64,000 bases of DNA from Arbacia lixula (taxonomy: Eukaryota > Echinodermata > Echinoidea > Arbacioida > Arbaciidae). Numbering within the stretch: position 1 is the stretch's first letter; the number at the start of each line of letters is the position of its first letter. Below are positions 11,695 to 24,700 of the stretch, in pieces. The notes beneath the pieces were generated by a model. That model was given only the letters and a program-made list of their open reading frames with translations. It had not been told where the DNA came from and ran no database searches. The position numbers and the translations under genes were made by a program. The stretch is from positions 21,816,886 through 21,880,885 of the forward strand of contig OZ022589.1 in the NCBI GenBank assembly GCA_963669155.1, given 5' to 3'.

Positions 11695-14600
11695 GGCTCT
11701 GGTTTTTTTAACATACCCCTAAAAGCTTAATGGCACTTTGAGTGGCTCAAACTTTTTAAAAACACAGATGTAGACTTGGGTTTTCATATTTTTTTAAAGC
11801 ATGGACCTAGATTGACCTCCCATACCTTAACAAAAATTCTACGATTTTGCTACATTTGTGTAAAATATCACTGAACAGCCAATTGTTAACGGAAATTTGT
11901 AAACTAAAAAAAGATCTTTTTTTGTACAGGTTGCAAAATCAAGAAAACCAAAAACAATGTCATTCTTTTGTTATGATAATAAATAAGTATGAGTGGAACT
12001 TCAAGAAAATTCAAAGGAATCTGAACAATCTATTTTTTTTCTACAGAAATAGTCCTATTGAAAATGGTGTTTCGGATGTTACATTTTCCGTTAACAATCT
12101 TACCCCTTCTTTAACTCACTTGGAATACCATTTAATTACATGATATCAGTGTCATAATATATCTACTGGTTGCTCCTTATCATTGCCTAAACAGAAAATA
12201 GCAATACACTGTTATAGCTATGGTGTTCAACAAATTATTCATGACGTTCGGAAATGATCTCATTTTCCGTTAACAATTTTGTAACGTCCGAAACAATGTT
12301 AATTCTGAATTATAAAAAAATCAGAGAATTGCAGGAACAATTTAGTATTTTATTTTAAAAGAAACAAAGGATAGCTTCCCATAACAGCATAAATTAATGC
12401 AGTATTGAATCACATATTCCTTATAAAAAAATGTAAAACTTTCCGTTAACAGTCGTAACATCCGAAACAAATGTAACGTCCGAAACAAAAAATATCCTTT
12501 CTCAGCATATATCTTGGAGAAGAATGTACCTGAAGTGAATTAATCATCATGATATACAAAGGATGCCTTCTTCTACATCAGATTTAAACATAAATTAGGC
12601 CATTCATATACAAGAAATTTCTTTTAGTGCAAATTATCCAATAAAAAGTGTTTCGGATGTTACACAACATTTTGTTAACACAAAATCATAGTTTTGCTTA
12701 CTTTCTGCAATATAGTAACATTTTGTTTTGCCTTCACATCAATATTTATGTTATAAAAAAATATTTTACTGTTTTTAATCCTTTTCAAATGCAGAAATAT
12801 CATATTTAAGAAGGAAAAACATGCATTTCTCATGATTTCTGTCACCTCACCTTCTACACAATGACAGTTACAATGACATGTAAAAACAGTCTATGTAATA
12901 CATACCATTCTTGAACTGCTGTAAAATAGTCACACTTTTGAACAAATTAAAACATTTAAAGAAATAAAGTCATTGAAGATTTTGTAAGTCACACAAATGA
13001 TACTTCGTGAGGTATCTAGAGCATGTTTCGGACGTTACACCATAGTGTTAACATACATATTTATTGTTGAAATTCAACATAATTTTGAAGGGAAAATAAT
13101 ATTAACAGCATTCGAGCATCTCCTCTTGTTCCTGGAAGTATTTTTCTTTTTTTATTTCATATGTTTTGCTTCAGAAAAGGTAATTTCATATTATAAAGTG
13201 TTAACTTCAGTGCATTTCCCAGTACCAAATTGATACATTGTGTAGTACATGTACAGTACATACAGTGTATGTACAGGTGCCATATCATTTTTCACACATA
13301 TTTTAGCAGAACTCAAGATCAAGCAGGCATCACTATTATAGGAGATTCATTGGATCTGAATATCTTAACAATTGAAGTGTGTTTTTAAGGGATACAAGAA
13401 ATAAACAATCTATTTAAGTGGGCTCCCTGGGCAACTTGTTTTATTGTAAACTAGGAAATTCCCAGTTCTTATATGGGCAGTTCCATGGATTAATGGATTT
13501 ATTTAAAACATTCATCAATTATAAATCTGTGCTAAAGAGATATTGTTTCTTTTTGGATGGAGGTCTTTTATTTGCACCAAAATGTATCATTAGCCCACAA
13601 ATGTATGTAAGATGTGCTACACATAAAAATAACCTTAACTGTGGGATTAGGATTAGTTCAATTTGATTTCTATTTGTATTTACACAGTACAACTTGAAAA
13701 GGAAATGATATGAATGAACAAAATTAACATACATGTATATTATAATTAATTGGACAATTGCAAGTATAGAAGAGAGGTATACGTACATGTACAAGGTTGT
13801 GGGTTGTCAGGGATCTTAAGCATGAACAGGGAGGTATAAAGTGAGCTTGGTTTGAAGAAGGTATCTAAATGTACAGTATTTTTGTACATTAATTGCTGTC
13901 AACCTCAAGAGAATATTACTCTTTGCTGTTGACAAACAGTGGTTTACAACTACACTGTACAGTAGACAGCTCCAAAGTGTATGGATGAAACATTTTGCAT
14001 AACTCAGCAAGTCTCATATCCTGGCTCCATTAACTACACTAGACTTTACCTTTCACTCCACTCTTTCCTAGTTAAGATCTCATAATTAGATGATTCAGGC
14101 CACTCAACATGGTTATAAACTCTGTTTGTAGAGGAACTATTGGATAGAATTGTCAACATTTAAAGCACATTTAGTGCACATTTTCTAAGCTGTGTACATG
14201 TTTCCATTCATGATCATAACACATTACAGTAGTCTGGTTGATGTTAAAGTACTGTAGTAACATGTACGTATTTGGTTTACAATTCACCAGCATGTTTGTC
14301 AACTGGTATTTCCTTGTTTTTATGTAACCATTCTGCTGTCAAAATGTATATATTATATAAAGCAGGGGCCATTTGCACAATAGTATTCACCCACTATGTA
14401 GTGAAAATTAACAAATAAAATTCCAATCACATGAACACTCTCATATTCAAAAGTATACATGTAGCATTACCACTTGCTTTGTTTTTACAATTAATTTCAA
14501 GAAATGAGAAGTTTTATCTCACAATTGATTACACTTGTTCAATCCTTACATGAAAGTAATGAATTAGCAACATGTATTTTCAAGAATATTTATGAACACT

Positions 14601-15553
14601 AAGCACAGTAGGCCTACAGTATGTCCAATGCTATGATCTAACTGCAATGTTAACATATTGTAACGTCCGAAACAAAACATGATCGATAGTCTTGCGGATA
14701 AAAAAAACACATTCTGCTGTTTTCTTTTTCTCATTTCTATATCAATATTTTATGTATTTGTCACTTTCTAAGACAAATGTGCATCATTTATAACAAATAC
14801 TCCACATACATGAATGTATTTCAATAAGAGCCATCTGTAACTATGGGTATAGTGTATTTGGGAGGAGAAAAAGCTTTAACTATGTGGGTATGTATTTAAA
14901 TACACAATGTGACTATGTATTTGTGTTGTCCTGACAGTAAATGAGCTAAAAGATCAATAAGACTAAAATAAAGCCTTACAAACTGAGACAAGTTGAAATG
15001 TTAACACAGTGTAACGTCCGAAACATACTGGGAGTTGAAAATGAAAATTTTCAACCATGGTGTTTTTTCCAATTCTTTTTTATGGTAACTTTGTAGTATC
15101 ATCCAATGTTTACATTCAATAAGTTTCAGCCAAGGAAAGGCAAATTTTCTATTGAAAATATAAACTTTACTTGGTCAAAATCAAATATTAGGAACTATTT
15201 TTGTTTAAAAACGTCGTAAAAATGATATTTGATGTAATTGAAACCCATAAATTGGCATAAATAATCTCTGAACCATGCTGTAAACATCAACATTTGTTGT
15301 TGTAGCAGTTAGTAAAGCATGACAGGAATAGCATAAGTTTGAGATATGTAACATTTTGCTATAAAATATGGAAATGTTGCTTTGTTCATGGATGTGCCAC
15401 AAGGTTCCACTGTGAATTAAGCCCAGAAACCTGAAATTCTCGTAAATCTAACTTGTTTTGATAATCAAATTACTTATAAGAAGTATGCTAACATACTTCT
15501 TAATTTTACCCCTTTGGTTGACATATTTAGGGCATGTTAAAAAAACCAGAGCC
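11695..15553. mobile_element. 3.86 kb element with terminal inverted repeats and eight internal motif copies
   Basis: The left end GGCTCTGGTTTTTTTAACAT is repeated in inverse at the right end, ending at 15553; with small differences the TIR runs about 28 bases. Both flanks are GATA repeat, and ATAG at 11691-11694 and 15554-15557 may be the target duplication (ambiguous in a microsatellite). Eight copies of GTAACRTCCGAAAC lie at 12069-12082(-), 12281-12294(+), 12455-12468(+), 12473-12486(+), 12650-12663(-), 13025-13038(-), 14660-14673(+) and 15011-15024(+); seven are preceded within about 4-13 bases by GTTAAC. The longest reading frames are below 100 codons and match nothing I know, so the element looks non-autonomous. 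I cannot assign a superfamily. Confidence 0.8.
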
Positions 15554-15626
15554 ATAGATATATAGATAAATAGATAGAGAAAGATAAATCGATAGATAAA
15601 TAGATAGATGGAGATAGATGGAAAGA
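15554..15626. repeat. (GATA)n microsatellite, right part
   Basis: Imperfect GATA/GATAAATA repeats continuing the array cut by the element at 11695-15553. Confidence 0.85.
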
Positions 15627-15871
15627 GAAAAAAAAAGAGATGTTTACATCAATAAATTTGTGATGGAAATGCTACGGTCGAAACTATTATTAAAGGCATA
15701 TTATGCCCTTGGATGATGTTCACAATGATGATGTAAAAGATATGGAATGAAAGAAGATGGCTGGTGGAGACGGTGATGGAGATGGTCAATCATTATCTTC
15801 CCCAATCTGAACGCGATGTGTTGTAAAACAGCTCCCTCTCGAATCTCGATCGACAATCAGAAAAAATAAAA

Positions 15872-18800
15872 ATGGCAGCCTCCATGGTATCTAAACACAA
15901 GCGTCGGAATGTGTGTACAACCAGGCCGCTATATCGTGATGGGAGGAAGGAGAGAGCTGTCAAGGTGAAGTATTATATTTCATTAACATGATAAATTTAA
16001 TTTAAGACGAAAATGTATCTTACTGGTGCCGATTCAATGTCATAGACTTGATTTTATTGAATGTCAGTTGACACAGTGACTTATTTTAGTCCCACTCGTT
16101 AATCTTTGTGTTCAAACTAATTTTGTTGATTAGTCTATGTGTTTATTCTAGAGACAAACTCCGTGTAGACTCTATCTTTAGACGTTGTATGCTAGTAAGT
16201 GTTCAACAAAAGTAAGATAAATCTACTTGTATTTATTAAGTGGAGTAATTTTTAATGTCTTTCGTGGACGAGGGGCTTATTATGAATTAACTTTTTAGTG
16301 TTCAGAGTGATTTGCCATTGACATTGTCAAGGCTGGCATCGTCACAGGTGGGGCATTTGCTATGGATGGCACGGATGGTAATTTGCCTGTATTTCCATTT
16401 GCCTATCTGTTTAAATAGAGTCAGTACCAGACATTTAGTGTAGCAAGTGCCGTTAAGAGTTAAGCATACCTTTTTGGGGCAAATTCCTGGCTATGCTGCC
16501 AATAAATATTCAGTGGTATACAATATTCCATCAACTCCCTTAGTGAATATGTTCCTTCTCCTTCCCTTAACATCACAGGTCTTTACCATCAATCAAGAGT
16601 CACGCTTCATTCTAGTCCAGGGCGTACCGGACATCAACATCGGGGATGAGTTACTCAAGCTCTTCTCCTTATATGGTGTCATTCAAGAGTACCGCATCCT
16701 GGACGATCTTCCCGCGGAGGAGTTCACTAAGAACTACTGGATCAAGTATGCTGACATCCAAGCAGCACGGTGAGTATATAGGCTCATCGGGAAATGGGGA
16801 GTGAGGGTCTACGCAGTTCTTTTATCGCAAAGCATCATGGGACGAGTTTCTTGTTCGGTAGTGTGCGGCGATCAACTGTTCCATTGCCAAACTTGGATTT
16901 TATTTTATGTAATTGCATATTATTTTTGTACAGGATCTGTTATTCTTCCATGATTTTTGTTTTTCAAGTATCATTTGTAAGTAAGAAAAACAAAGATTGT
17001 GAGTATTTTGACGATCCTTCAATAAATAAAGTAGTTGCTCAAATAGTGTACCCCTAAACTTGTGCTAATTTTCAAAGGGAACACAACTTTAAGAGCGCTA
17101 TTAAATACAAAAAAATGAGTGCCATCTTGAGTTTAAGAGCATCTAAGATGCAAGAGAGAAACTCCAACAAACGTTCTTTGTCCCCTTTAGAATGGCTCTT
17201 CATTGAAAAAGTTGATTAACTATATTGTATAATTCATGATATTAATTTTGAATGCTACGCTAGGGTTGCCAAGAGAAAGATGGATGACCACTCTTTCTAC
17301 GGTGGGTTTCTCCATGTCACGTACGCCCCGGAATATGAGACGATCCAGGACACGAGAGAGAAGCTACAGCAACGGAGAATGGCCGTGGCTAGGAGACTAC
17401 GCAAACTTGCCCAAGAGAGGGCAGCAGATGCTGGCGAGGAAGGTGAGCCGGCGTTGGCATGGCTACAAAGCGCTGTCATAATGTCACAAACCAGGGCACA
17501 TATCTCAGACTTGTGTTGGTGATCACTTGTTTTGTTGGCCCTACACTCCAGCTCAAAGGAATTGGCATAGGGAAAGGGAAAGGGAAGAAAAGGAAGGAGC
17601 AGTAATTTTTAACCGCGGTATATTTTGTCCAGTTCAGATTGAAACACGATGCTTTAGCCTAAAAAGCATCATGTTTCATGCTGAACTGGACAAAATATAC
17701 TAGGTTTAAAACTGTGGCTCCTTCCCTTTCTTCCCTTTCCCTTTCCCTATGCCAATTCCCTTGAGCTGTCGTGTATTTTACAGTGGAGGTCTAAACTTCA
17801 CCCACAATATGGGGTGTTGAGTGAGAGGCATTGTATTCTGTATGAATTATCATCCATTCACAAAAGTAATTTCCTCATGAAATAAACTTTACTTTCCAAA
17901 ATCATACAAATTTAATATTGTATTCATTTTTATAGAAAATGACAGAAATATACTGCAAGGTTTAAGTTGAAATATTTGTCCTCAGTAAGTGAAAAATTTC
18001 TCATTGTGATTTTTTTTTTGAGAGAAAAAAATGCAAGTTGGAAATGTTTTCTCACAGATTTGTTGATATAATCCGGAATTCATTTTGAAGTAGAAAAAGA
18101 GATTTCTTTTTATCTCTTTGACAAACCCATTCATTACGTATACATGCGAGACTCCCCTACTCTCTGGTTATTGCAGGTCTTGAGACAATATCTGCTTCTG
18201 GAAGTTCAGACTGTCCTCCTCAACCCCAAGCCATAGCAACTTCAGCTTGGAGTAATCAGAGTCAGATCTCTCCCAGTGACGTTAGGGCAGCCAGTTCTTC
18301 TATGACATCAGCCTCAGGATCTATCGCTGCTTCTGTTCCTCCATCTTCAAACCAATCAGTTAATCATGAACCCTTGTGGTTCGAAACAACATCACCACCA
18401 CAGTTACCTCCGTCCCTCCCAGAACCTCCAAGGAGACTCTTCCCTTGGCAATGGAACATCCCCAGCGCACCAGAGTTCCCCAGACTGCGCACCAAGCATG
18501 ACACCCTGCCTGCTGGGTTCAATCCATTTCTAGATCAGGGTAGTCAGCATCATCAGGGATTGAGGGGAGCAAACCCACCACCAGAACACACTGACTCTCA
18601 AAGAAATTTTATCGGCCCTGTCATCCCACAAGAGCAAAAAAGAGTGTCAAATCTTGGCGGACCTTTGCGAGCTGATTCTACACCCTCACTTGGACAGCGA
18701 ACACAGTACTCAGAATTTGGTGCGAGGCCGAGAATTTGCCTGAACCCTGAAAGTAGAACCGTGGGAGCTGAAATTGGAGGTCAACCACAAAGCACTCAAG

Positions 18801-20413
18801 GTCAAAGGTCACGGTGCCATGCCTGGCAAACCACAAGGAAGGACAGTGGGGTTCTCGATGAGAGCGCGAGACAGCAGAGTGAGGCTGTCACGCAGGCAGC
18901 AGATGGACAGAGACCGAGACTGGTTGCTAGGAGACGTCTCGGACCGAGCCCTGAGAAACAACAGAGCGGACCTCAAGATGCTCCACACCAGCATGCATCA
19001 CGTAGCAAAACAAGGTATGGCTTATTAAATTATTTAAATCGCTATCTCCAACTTATTCACAAAATACTACATTAAAGTGGGGAATAATTTTTTCTGTATC
19101 CCATCACAACTTTATTTACATCGTGCATAAACTGCTAAAAGAACTTGAGAATAATTGCAGTCATGTAATATTATGCAGTGTTCTTTGGAGCCCAAACTTT
19201 CAGGATTCTGTTTCCTCCTTTGTAACCCAAAATGGAGCAAATAATACCAAATATATCCTATTACATGTAGTATGGGTGACCTGAAAATGTTCATGATTTC
19301 ACACATAGAAGGGACACCAAACAGATCACTAACTGGCACTGTGATTTATGGGATGACCCATAATGAATCATGGTATAGGAGGTCATTATTTCCTTCCTTT
19401 GCTGTTTACAGTCACCATAGCTTCCTGCCGCGTCCAGTCAGTACGAGGGCCAAGCGGTCAGCGTCCAGCATCGATGACGAGGAGGGGGAAGACGCATATG
19501 GGATGAGAAGCGTTCCGGCCACAGGAGATACATCGTTTGACCACACAGTGACCGCTGTCAGGCAACGTATGCTGCAGGTAATATGACCCATTCATGATCA
19601 AAGCCTGATTAGAACAGCATCCATCATTACTTGATATGTAAATTGGCACCATTTTTTTTTTAAAATCTTGTTTTTGATCTTAAAATCGACTACATTCCAA
19701 TATACATCACACTGATGTAAACAAAAACACAATCTTTATTCTGAAGACAAACATTTTTTTGGCATGTTGCCAATTTCAATATTTAGTCATCATTTCATCT
19801 ATATTTCACCTTATGAAGTCATTAGAAGGTGAACAATTTCACAACATGACAAAAATGGATTCAACTTGCTCAGAAGTTTATGCTCTTTCACTCCATGCAT
19901 CGTGTATTAATTTGACACTTGATGTTAAAAGTTGTGGCCTTATACCACATACTTGTTCATCTTACGTGTATTTTGAAGATGGCCAAACTGACTCTGTCGT
20001 GGCTTAGGCTGGTGATGCCTAAACTAATGAGCTACAATACATGTACAAAATTTGTCCTTTCATACCTCTCTCTTTTTCCTGTACCTAATCTCGTTTATCT
20101 CTTCACTTAGAAGTGCACATACACAGATATTTTGTGATACATGAGCATTCTCTGCGTTCTTCATGACTATTATCATAAAAATATACAACTTGCGATGTAA
20201 AGTGATTATTGTGATTATACTGTTTTGTTGTTTGTATGACAGCGACATGGATTCCTTTGATATCTTTTCTTGCTGTTTAAATAGGCATCCCAGCCCTCCC
20301 AGACTGGTAGTGGTCCCTCCTCAACCATTGATGCGGCCATCCTCACAGCAAGAAACAGGGAGAGAATGGGAACATTACCACGCAGACCTCCCACCAAGAG
20401 ACACAGGATATGA
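15872..20413 (+). CDS. RBM48: RNA-binding protein 48, six exons
   Basis: RBM48 is an RRM protein which, with ARMC7, acts in the minor (U12) spliceosome; this is family knowledge. Exons: 15872-15964, 16579-16769, 17264-17442, 18177-19014, 19412-19577, 20285-20413; all GT-AG, all phases join, 531 residues (human about 367). RAVKVFTINQESRFILVQGV (about residues 28-47) leads into the RRM, and AKRKMDDHSFYGGFLHVTYA (about 97-116) is its end; both closely match vertebrate RBM48. Exon 4 is a long low-complexity Ser/Pro/Gln/Arg linker and explains most of the extra length. The protein ends PPTKRHRI, like the basic KQRRRI end of the human protein. Position 15872 is the first ATG, 31 codons before the first junction. 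Two further copies of the last exon follow. AATAAA signals occur at 20797 and 20920. Confidence 0.94.
17542..17775. mobile_element. Palindromic MITE, CAGCTCAAAGGAATTGGCAT family, copy 1
   Basis: Inverted ends begin TACAC..CAGCTCAA, then a (GGGAAA)n stretch and a GTCCAGTTCA core on each arm. The second copy is at 44384-44613. It lies in RBM48 intron 3, just after exon 3. Confidence 0.85.
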
Positions 20414-20472
20414 ATGGGGTTTTCTTGGTACGATATTCTCAATGCCAAATCAGGACTCACTTCAGAGAACAG

Positions 20473-20601
20473 GCATCTCAGCTACCTCAGACTGGTAGCA
20501 GTCCCTCCTCAGCCCTCAACGCAGCATTCTTCACAGCAAGAAACAGGGAGAGGATGGGAACATTACCACACAGACCTCCCACCAAGAGACACAGGATATG
20601 A
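20473..20601 (+). CDS. Candidate alternative last exon of RBM48 (copy 2)
   Basis: Begins ASQLPQTGSSPSSALNAAFF after an AG and ends PPTKRHRI stop, 42 codons, the same length as the annotated last exon. Most coding differences are conservative, and no stop has arisen. The upstream pyrimidine tract is poorer than that of copy 1, so use in mRNA is uncertain. Confidence 0.4.
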   Translation, partial: ASQLPQTGSSPSSALNAAFFTARNRERMGTLPHRPPTKRHRI

Positions 20602-20660
20602 CTGGGTGTTTCTTGATACGATACTCTCAATGGCAAATCAGGACTCACTTCAAAGAACAG

Positions 20661-20801
20661 GCATCTCAGCTACCTCAGACTGGTAGCAGTCCCTTCTCAG
20701 CCCTCAATGCAGCAGTCTTCACAGCAAGAAACAGGGAGAGAATGGGAATATTACCATGCAGACCTCCCACCAAGAGACACAGCCCATCAATTAAACAATA
20801 A
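20661..20801 (+). CDS. Candidate alternative last exon of RBM48 (copy 3)
   Basis: Begins ASQLPQTGSSPFSALNAAVF after an AG; 46 codons, ending KRHSPSIKQ. The stop overlaps an AATAAA (20797-20802), so this copy might mark the original 3' end of the transcript. Use is uncertain. Confidence 0.35.
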   Translation, partial: ASQLPQTGSSPFSALNAAVFTARNRERMGILPCRPPTKRHSPSIKQ

Positions 20802-21594
20802 ATCTCAAATCAGAACATGCATGAGAGAATGACCTCCCTCTGCTACTATGTTTTCTTATCCTTTAATAGCTTTCTGTCAAAACCTCACTAATATGCTGCT
20901 TTCATTATTTTGTGCTATAAATAAAACCGTTTTATCTTCAGGGTAGTCTTTTCCTTTAAATTTCAACGAGCAATTTCAGGGCTAGAGTTTACCTAATTTT
21001 TTGTAGACTCTCACCAATCTGATTTCGCAGCTTTTCTTGCTTTTATGCCCTATGAGTCATATCCTTTTAGTGGAATTTACATGTTAAAATACAACAATCC
21101 TCAGTGACTTAGATGCCTATGTACCAGAGAAATAGTAGTGTAATTATGAAATTATTAATGAATATTCCAATCATGAGCCATTGATTAATACAGAGAGAAA
21201 AATTAGTAGTAGAAGAACAAGAAAAATAAAAAGAAGAAATGAAGTAACGTCATTGAATAGAGTAAAGAGTAACTATAACGGTTATATTTCCCCAAGGCTG
21301 AAATTATTCTTAAAATAATAAACTGCTTGTCAGTTGTGTGTGTGCTACAGCCAACACCCCTGTGTGACTGAAATTCATACTTGTTATAAAAAAGTGAAAT
21401 GTAATGTTTATATTTTCAAATTTGACTAGTCACTACTCCTTTGTGTGTTTCATGGCTTGTTTGTGTGACGAATGCAGGTGCTGTTCATGTTTCTATAAGG
21501 TATCAAAACCTGTGAAGTTGTTGCTTTTATACCATAAATGTAATTCCTTCAAAGAAGTTGTGGAAAGTAATTTATGGAATGCTTGATCTCATAA

Positions 21595-21750
21595 ACTCAA
21601 GGGCAACGACCGCTACAAAGGACTCTTTATTAACGAAGATCTGACCACCCTGCGCTATGCTGTTCTCATGACTGCAAAGAAGGCTCCCTGTGTTAAAGGT
21701 GCATCAACAAAGCATGGGACAATAATTTGTCAAATGGATGACAATAGCTA
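21595..21750 (+). mobile_element. Fragment of a transposon-type FP C-terminal domain
   Basis: An open stretch reads HKLKGNDRYKGLFINEDLTT, then a Lys-rich segment, then STKHGTIICQM. The INEDLT and TKHG-I-C pattern is typical of the C-terminal nucleic-acid-binding domain (baculovirus FP-like) often found in retroelement or transposon reading frames of marine animals. Only about 50 codons remain, with no start and no partner domain, so it is a remnant. Confidence 0.5.
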
Positions 21751-24700
21751 TATTGGGGCAATTTTTCTCATCTTCCTCTCTCTAATTCTTGCCCGACTCA
21801 CCTCTCATTTCTCTTGTTCTCTCTCCTCTCATCATTCTTTCCTCTCTCTGTCTCTCTATCTTTCTCTCACCCTCTATATCTCCATATGAACCTTCAAGAC
21901 GTAACGAGTTCAATACAGCACTGTTTGTCATTCATAGTCAATTTAATTCATTTACAAATCTTCAAGTTTGAAACTTAGAAATGCATACATGTTCAATAAT
22001 CTCATATACATGTACAAAACAAATAAGAAATTCTCTCATACTACCTCTTTTTGAAGAAACCTTGTTCCCAGCAAGCCAATTATACACATTTCTTCTTGTT
22101 ATGATAAGAGTACTAGTTGATCTAAATTGATGGGACTACACTAGCCATATTTCAAACAAAAATAATATTCAACCGCACATTACATTGGCATGATAGCTTT
22201 AACCTCATGGGAGTTAAAACATTAAAAGATGTTTATTATTGAATAATCCAATGCTTTTCAACATTTCATTGTCTTAAAAGTTGAATCCAAATAAAAGCAC
22301 TCATAAGGCAAAAGACACGTCATGACACAATACTCGAAGCAGAAAATTCTAAAAGGAATACTTTCTGACATAGATCTGACATAAATGTTATACTATCACT
22401 AGATATTTGATTTGTCAACCCCAGTATTGTAGATCCAGTCGTGACATATGAACCAGCCCTGCTACAGAACATCATGCCTGTTACATCAATGACAAACAAG
22501 TTGACAGAAGTGTTTAAATTTCCCCAAAGCACTGTCAATTCTCTAATGCGTCATGAAGTCTCTGTTTTCCTTTATCAAACCCAAAGGAGATTGTATCCTC
22601 CTTAGAATTTAAATAAGTTTATATCCATGCCATATTCTCCATCAGATTCCAGATCAAAATTGATGTCGCCTGCTGTTGAAATATCATTGTTACCTCTGAT
22701 TGTAACAATACATCTCTGTAAAAAAAAAAGAAAAAGAAATGCTGATGAAAACATTCAACATGCATAGGCAGCATACAAAACACAAATTTATGTATCACTT
22801 TCAATAGTCGTACAGTGGTCTGCTATATAAGGAAAATTGATAGAGCAAGCTCTAATATAAACTAATTCTATTCATCCTAAAGTCAATTTTCCTTGAATTG
22901 TACTGGTTATACAACTACATGTACCATAATATAACAATCTTACGGTTTTCATGCGTATTGTCAAGCAATTTTACTTGCCCCAAGCACTACCCGATATTTG
23001 AACGAGCCTATTTTACCCCCAAAGCATGATAGATTTGTGGCACAGACCACTTAAGTGATTAATTTGGGACAAGTTTTATTAGAAGTCAGACAAGAAATTT
23101 GCTCTGCAACCAGCTTGTCCATTTTCCAAGGCAAGCACTCACACGATGATACATGATGATGAATAGAAACGAGTTGGGCACATGTATTCCTTTGAAGTAT
23201 AATACCAAAATAAGAGATTGGTAAAAAAGCAATGAAAATACATGTATATTTAGGTCAATAAAGTCACACATTTCAGGTAAAAAAAAAATCATGCACAGTA
23301 GCACAAAGTATAGACAGCTCAACGTGACTTCCTTGAGAAACAAAAACAACTTGCACCAATTTTTAAATCAATTAAGAATTAGTTTATAATCAATTGCATA
23401 CTATCTTCATTATTCTTTATCAGCTGTATATCCAACCGACCCCTGACTACTATGTCCTAACCTTTCTAAATGCTTGATACTGAGATCCACATCACATAAA
23501 GGGTACATTTTTAGAGTCATTGTACTGAAATGCTGAATTATAATATTAAACATCATTACCATTCAATATTGATTCCAATTTCTGGAGTGAATATTCCACA
23601 ATGATTTCATTTAAAAAATCAAAATATATCTTTGGTGAAATTCCATGTGAAATGCAAATGCGTTGAGAGGAGCAATACTATTTGAGGGTGGACACTATAA
23701 AACTAATAATTGAACACAGGAATGTGCCATTGACGCATTTTTGCTTCAGCAATACACAGAAATCCACTGAAGCACCAGTTTATCTGGCACTCAAATAAAT
23801 TACCAAAAAAAAAAATCCCTGGCATAGCATGCAGAAAACAAGAACAACCAGAATAGTAGTTTCAGTTGCATATATGAATTTAATTCAACAATGTGCGCAA
23901 AACACGTTTAGAGACTGAATTAAATATTGTATATCATACAGTATATGTTTCTATACCTGAAGAAACCAAAATATAACACACACAGACATACAACACATAA
24001 TAATATCATTCCTTACAGTGAAAAAAATATTTTAAGAAAAGCCGTAAGAGTCATACTCTTCCAAATGATGAAGTGATGGTTAAATTTGGTCTACTCCAAA
24101 CGCAAATGAAAAGTAAAACATCACTTCTACAATTTCCTCTGATCGAGCCCCTTTGCCACTACTGACTGCCGAGGATAATATCCTTTCTCACTGTAATTGA
24201 TGTCCAACGGAATATTGGCATATTTCAGACTTACACTGAATTTACAAGATGTCAGTGTCTTGTTAGAGTACAAAGTAGCATATCGGTTTGCAAGACTCTG
24301 GTAACAAGTTGAATTTAATGAAGCAGAAACATTAGAAAAACAGACTGGTGAAAGTCAAAGACATTTCAGTCAAATCGTAAGAAATGTATTTGCGTTTAAA
24401 ATAATTCCTGTAATCTTCGTCAGCAAATGCAAGGTAGACAAGTGATGCTAATTGGTACAGTAGTCATGATTTTCACAAATCCAATACTTCGTTATTATCT
24501 GTTTCTCAGATTCGATCTGCATTTTCCTCATTTCAACTCATTATCAGCCTTTCACTCTCCCTTTCCAAGACGTTTAAAGGGAGTGTATTCTACTTTGCAG
24601 GTCAAAAATATAAAGGAAGTTTTGGTTAGGCGTCTAAAAGTCTAGATGGCAGAAGCACACATCACAAGGCGTCAAAGCAACTGTGGACGTGCTCGCTCAC

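Larger units (their letters stand above)
20285..20801 (+). repeat. Triplicated RBM48 terminal exon, 188-base period
   Basis: The last RBM48 exon (20285-20413) is followed by copies at 20473-20601 and 20661-20801. The starts are exactly 188 bases apart. Each copy keeps an AG acceptor directly before GCATC, an open frame in the same phase, and the words TARNRERMG and RRPPTKRH or close variants. Copy 2 ends with the same KRHRI and stop. Copy 3 has a different end (KRHSPSIKQ). The intervening sequence is also repeated, so the unit duplicated was exon plus downstream flank. Either downstream copy could serve as an alternative last exon. Confidence 0.9.

Noticed and set aside
13418-13666. 82-codon frame inside the 3.86 kb element
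   Set aside because: AT-rich, no recognisable transposase or other domain, and an overlapping opposite frame of similar length.
16447-16578. In-frame upstream extension of RBM48 exon 2
   Set aside because: The frame is open left of the acceptor, but the exon 1 to exon 2 join reproduces the conserved RAVKVFTIN, so the extension is intron.
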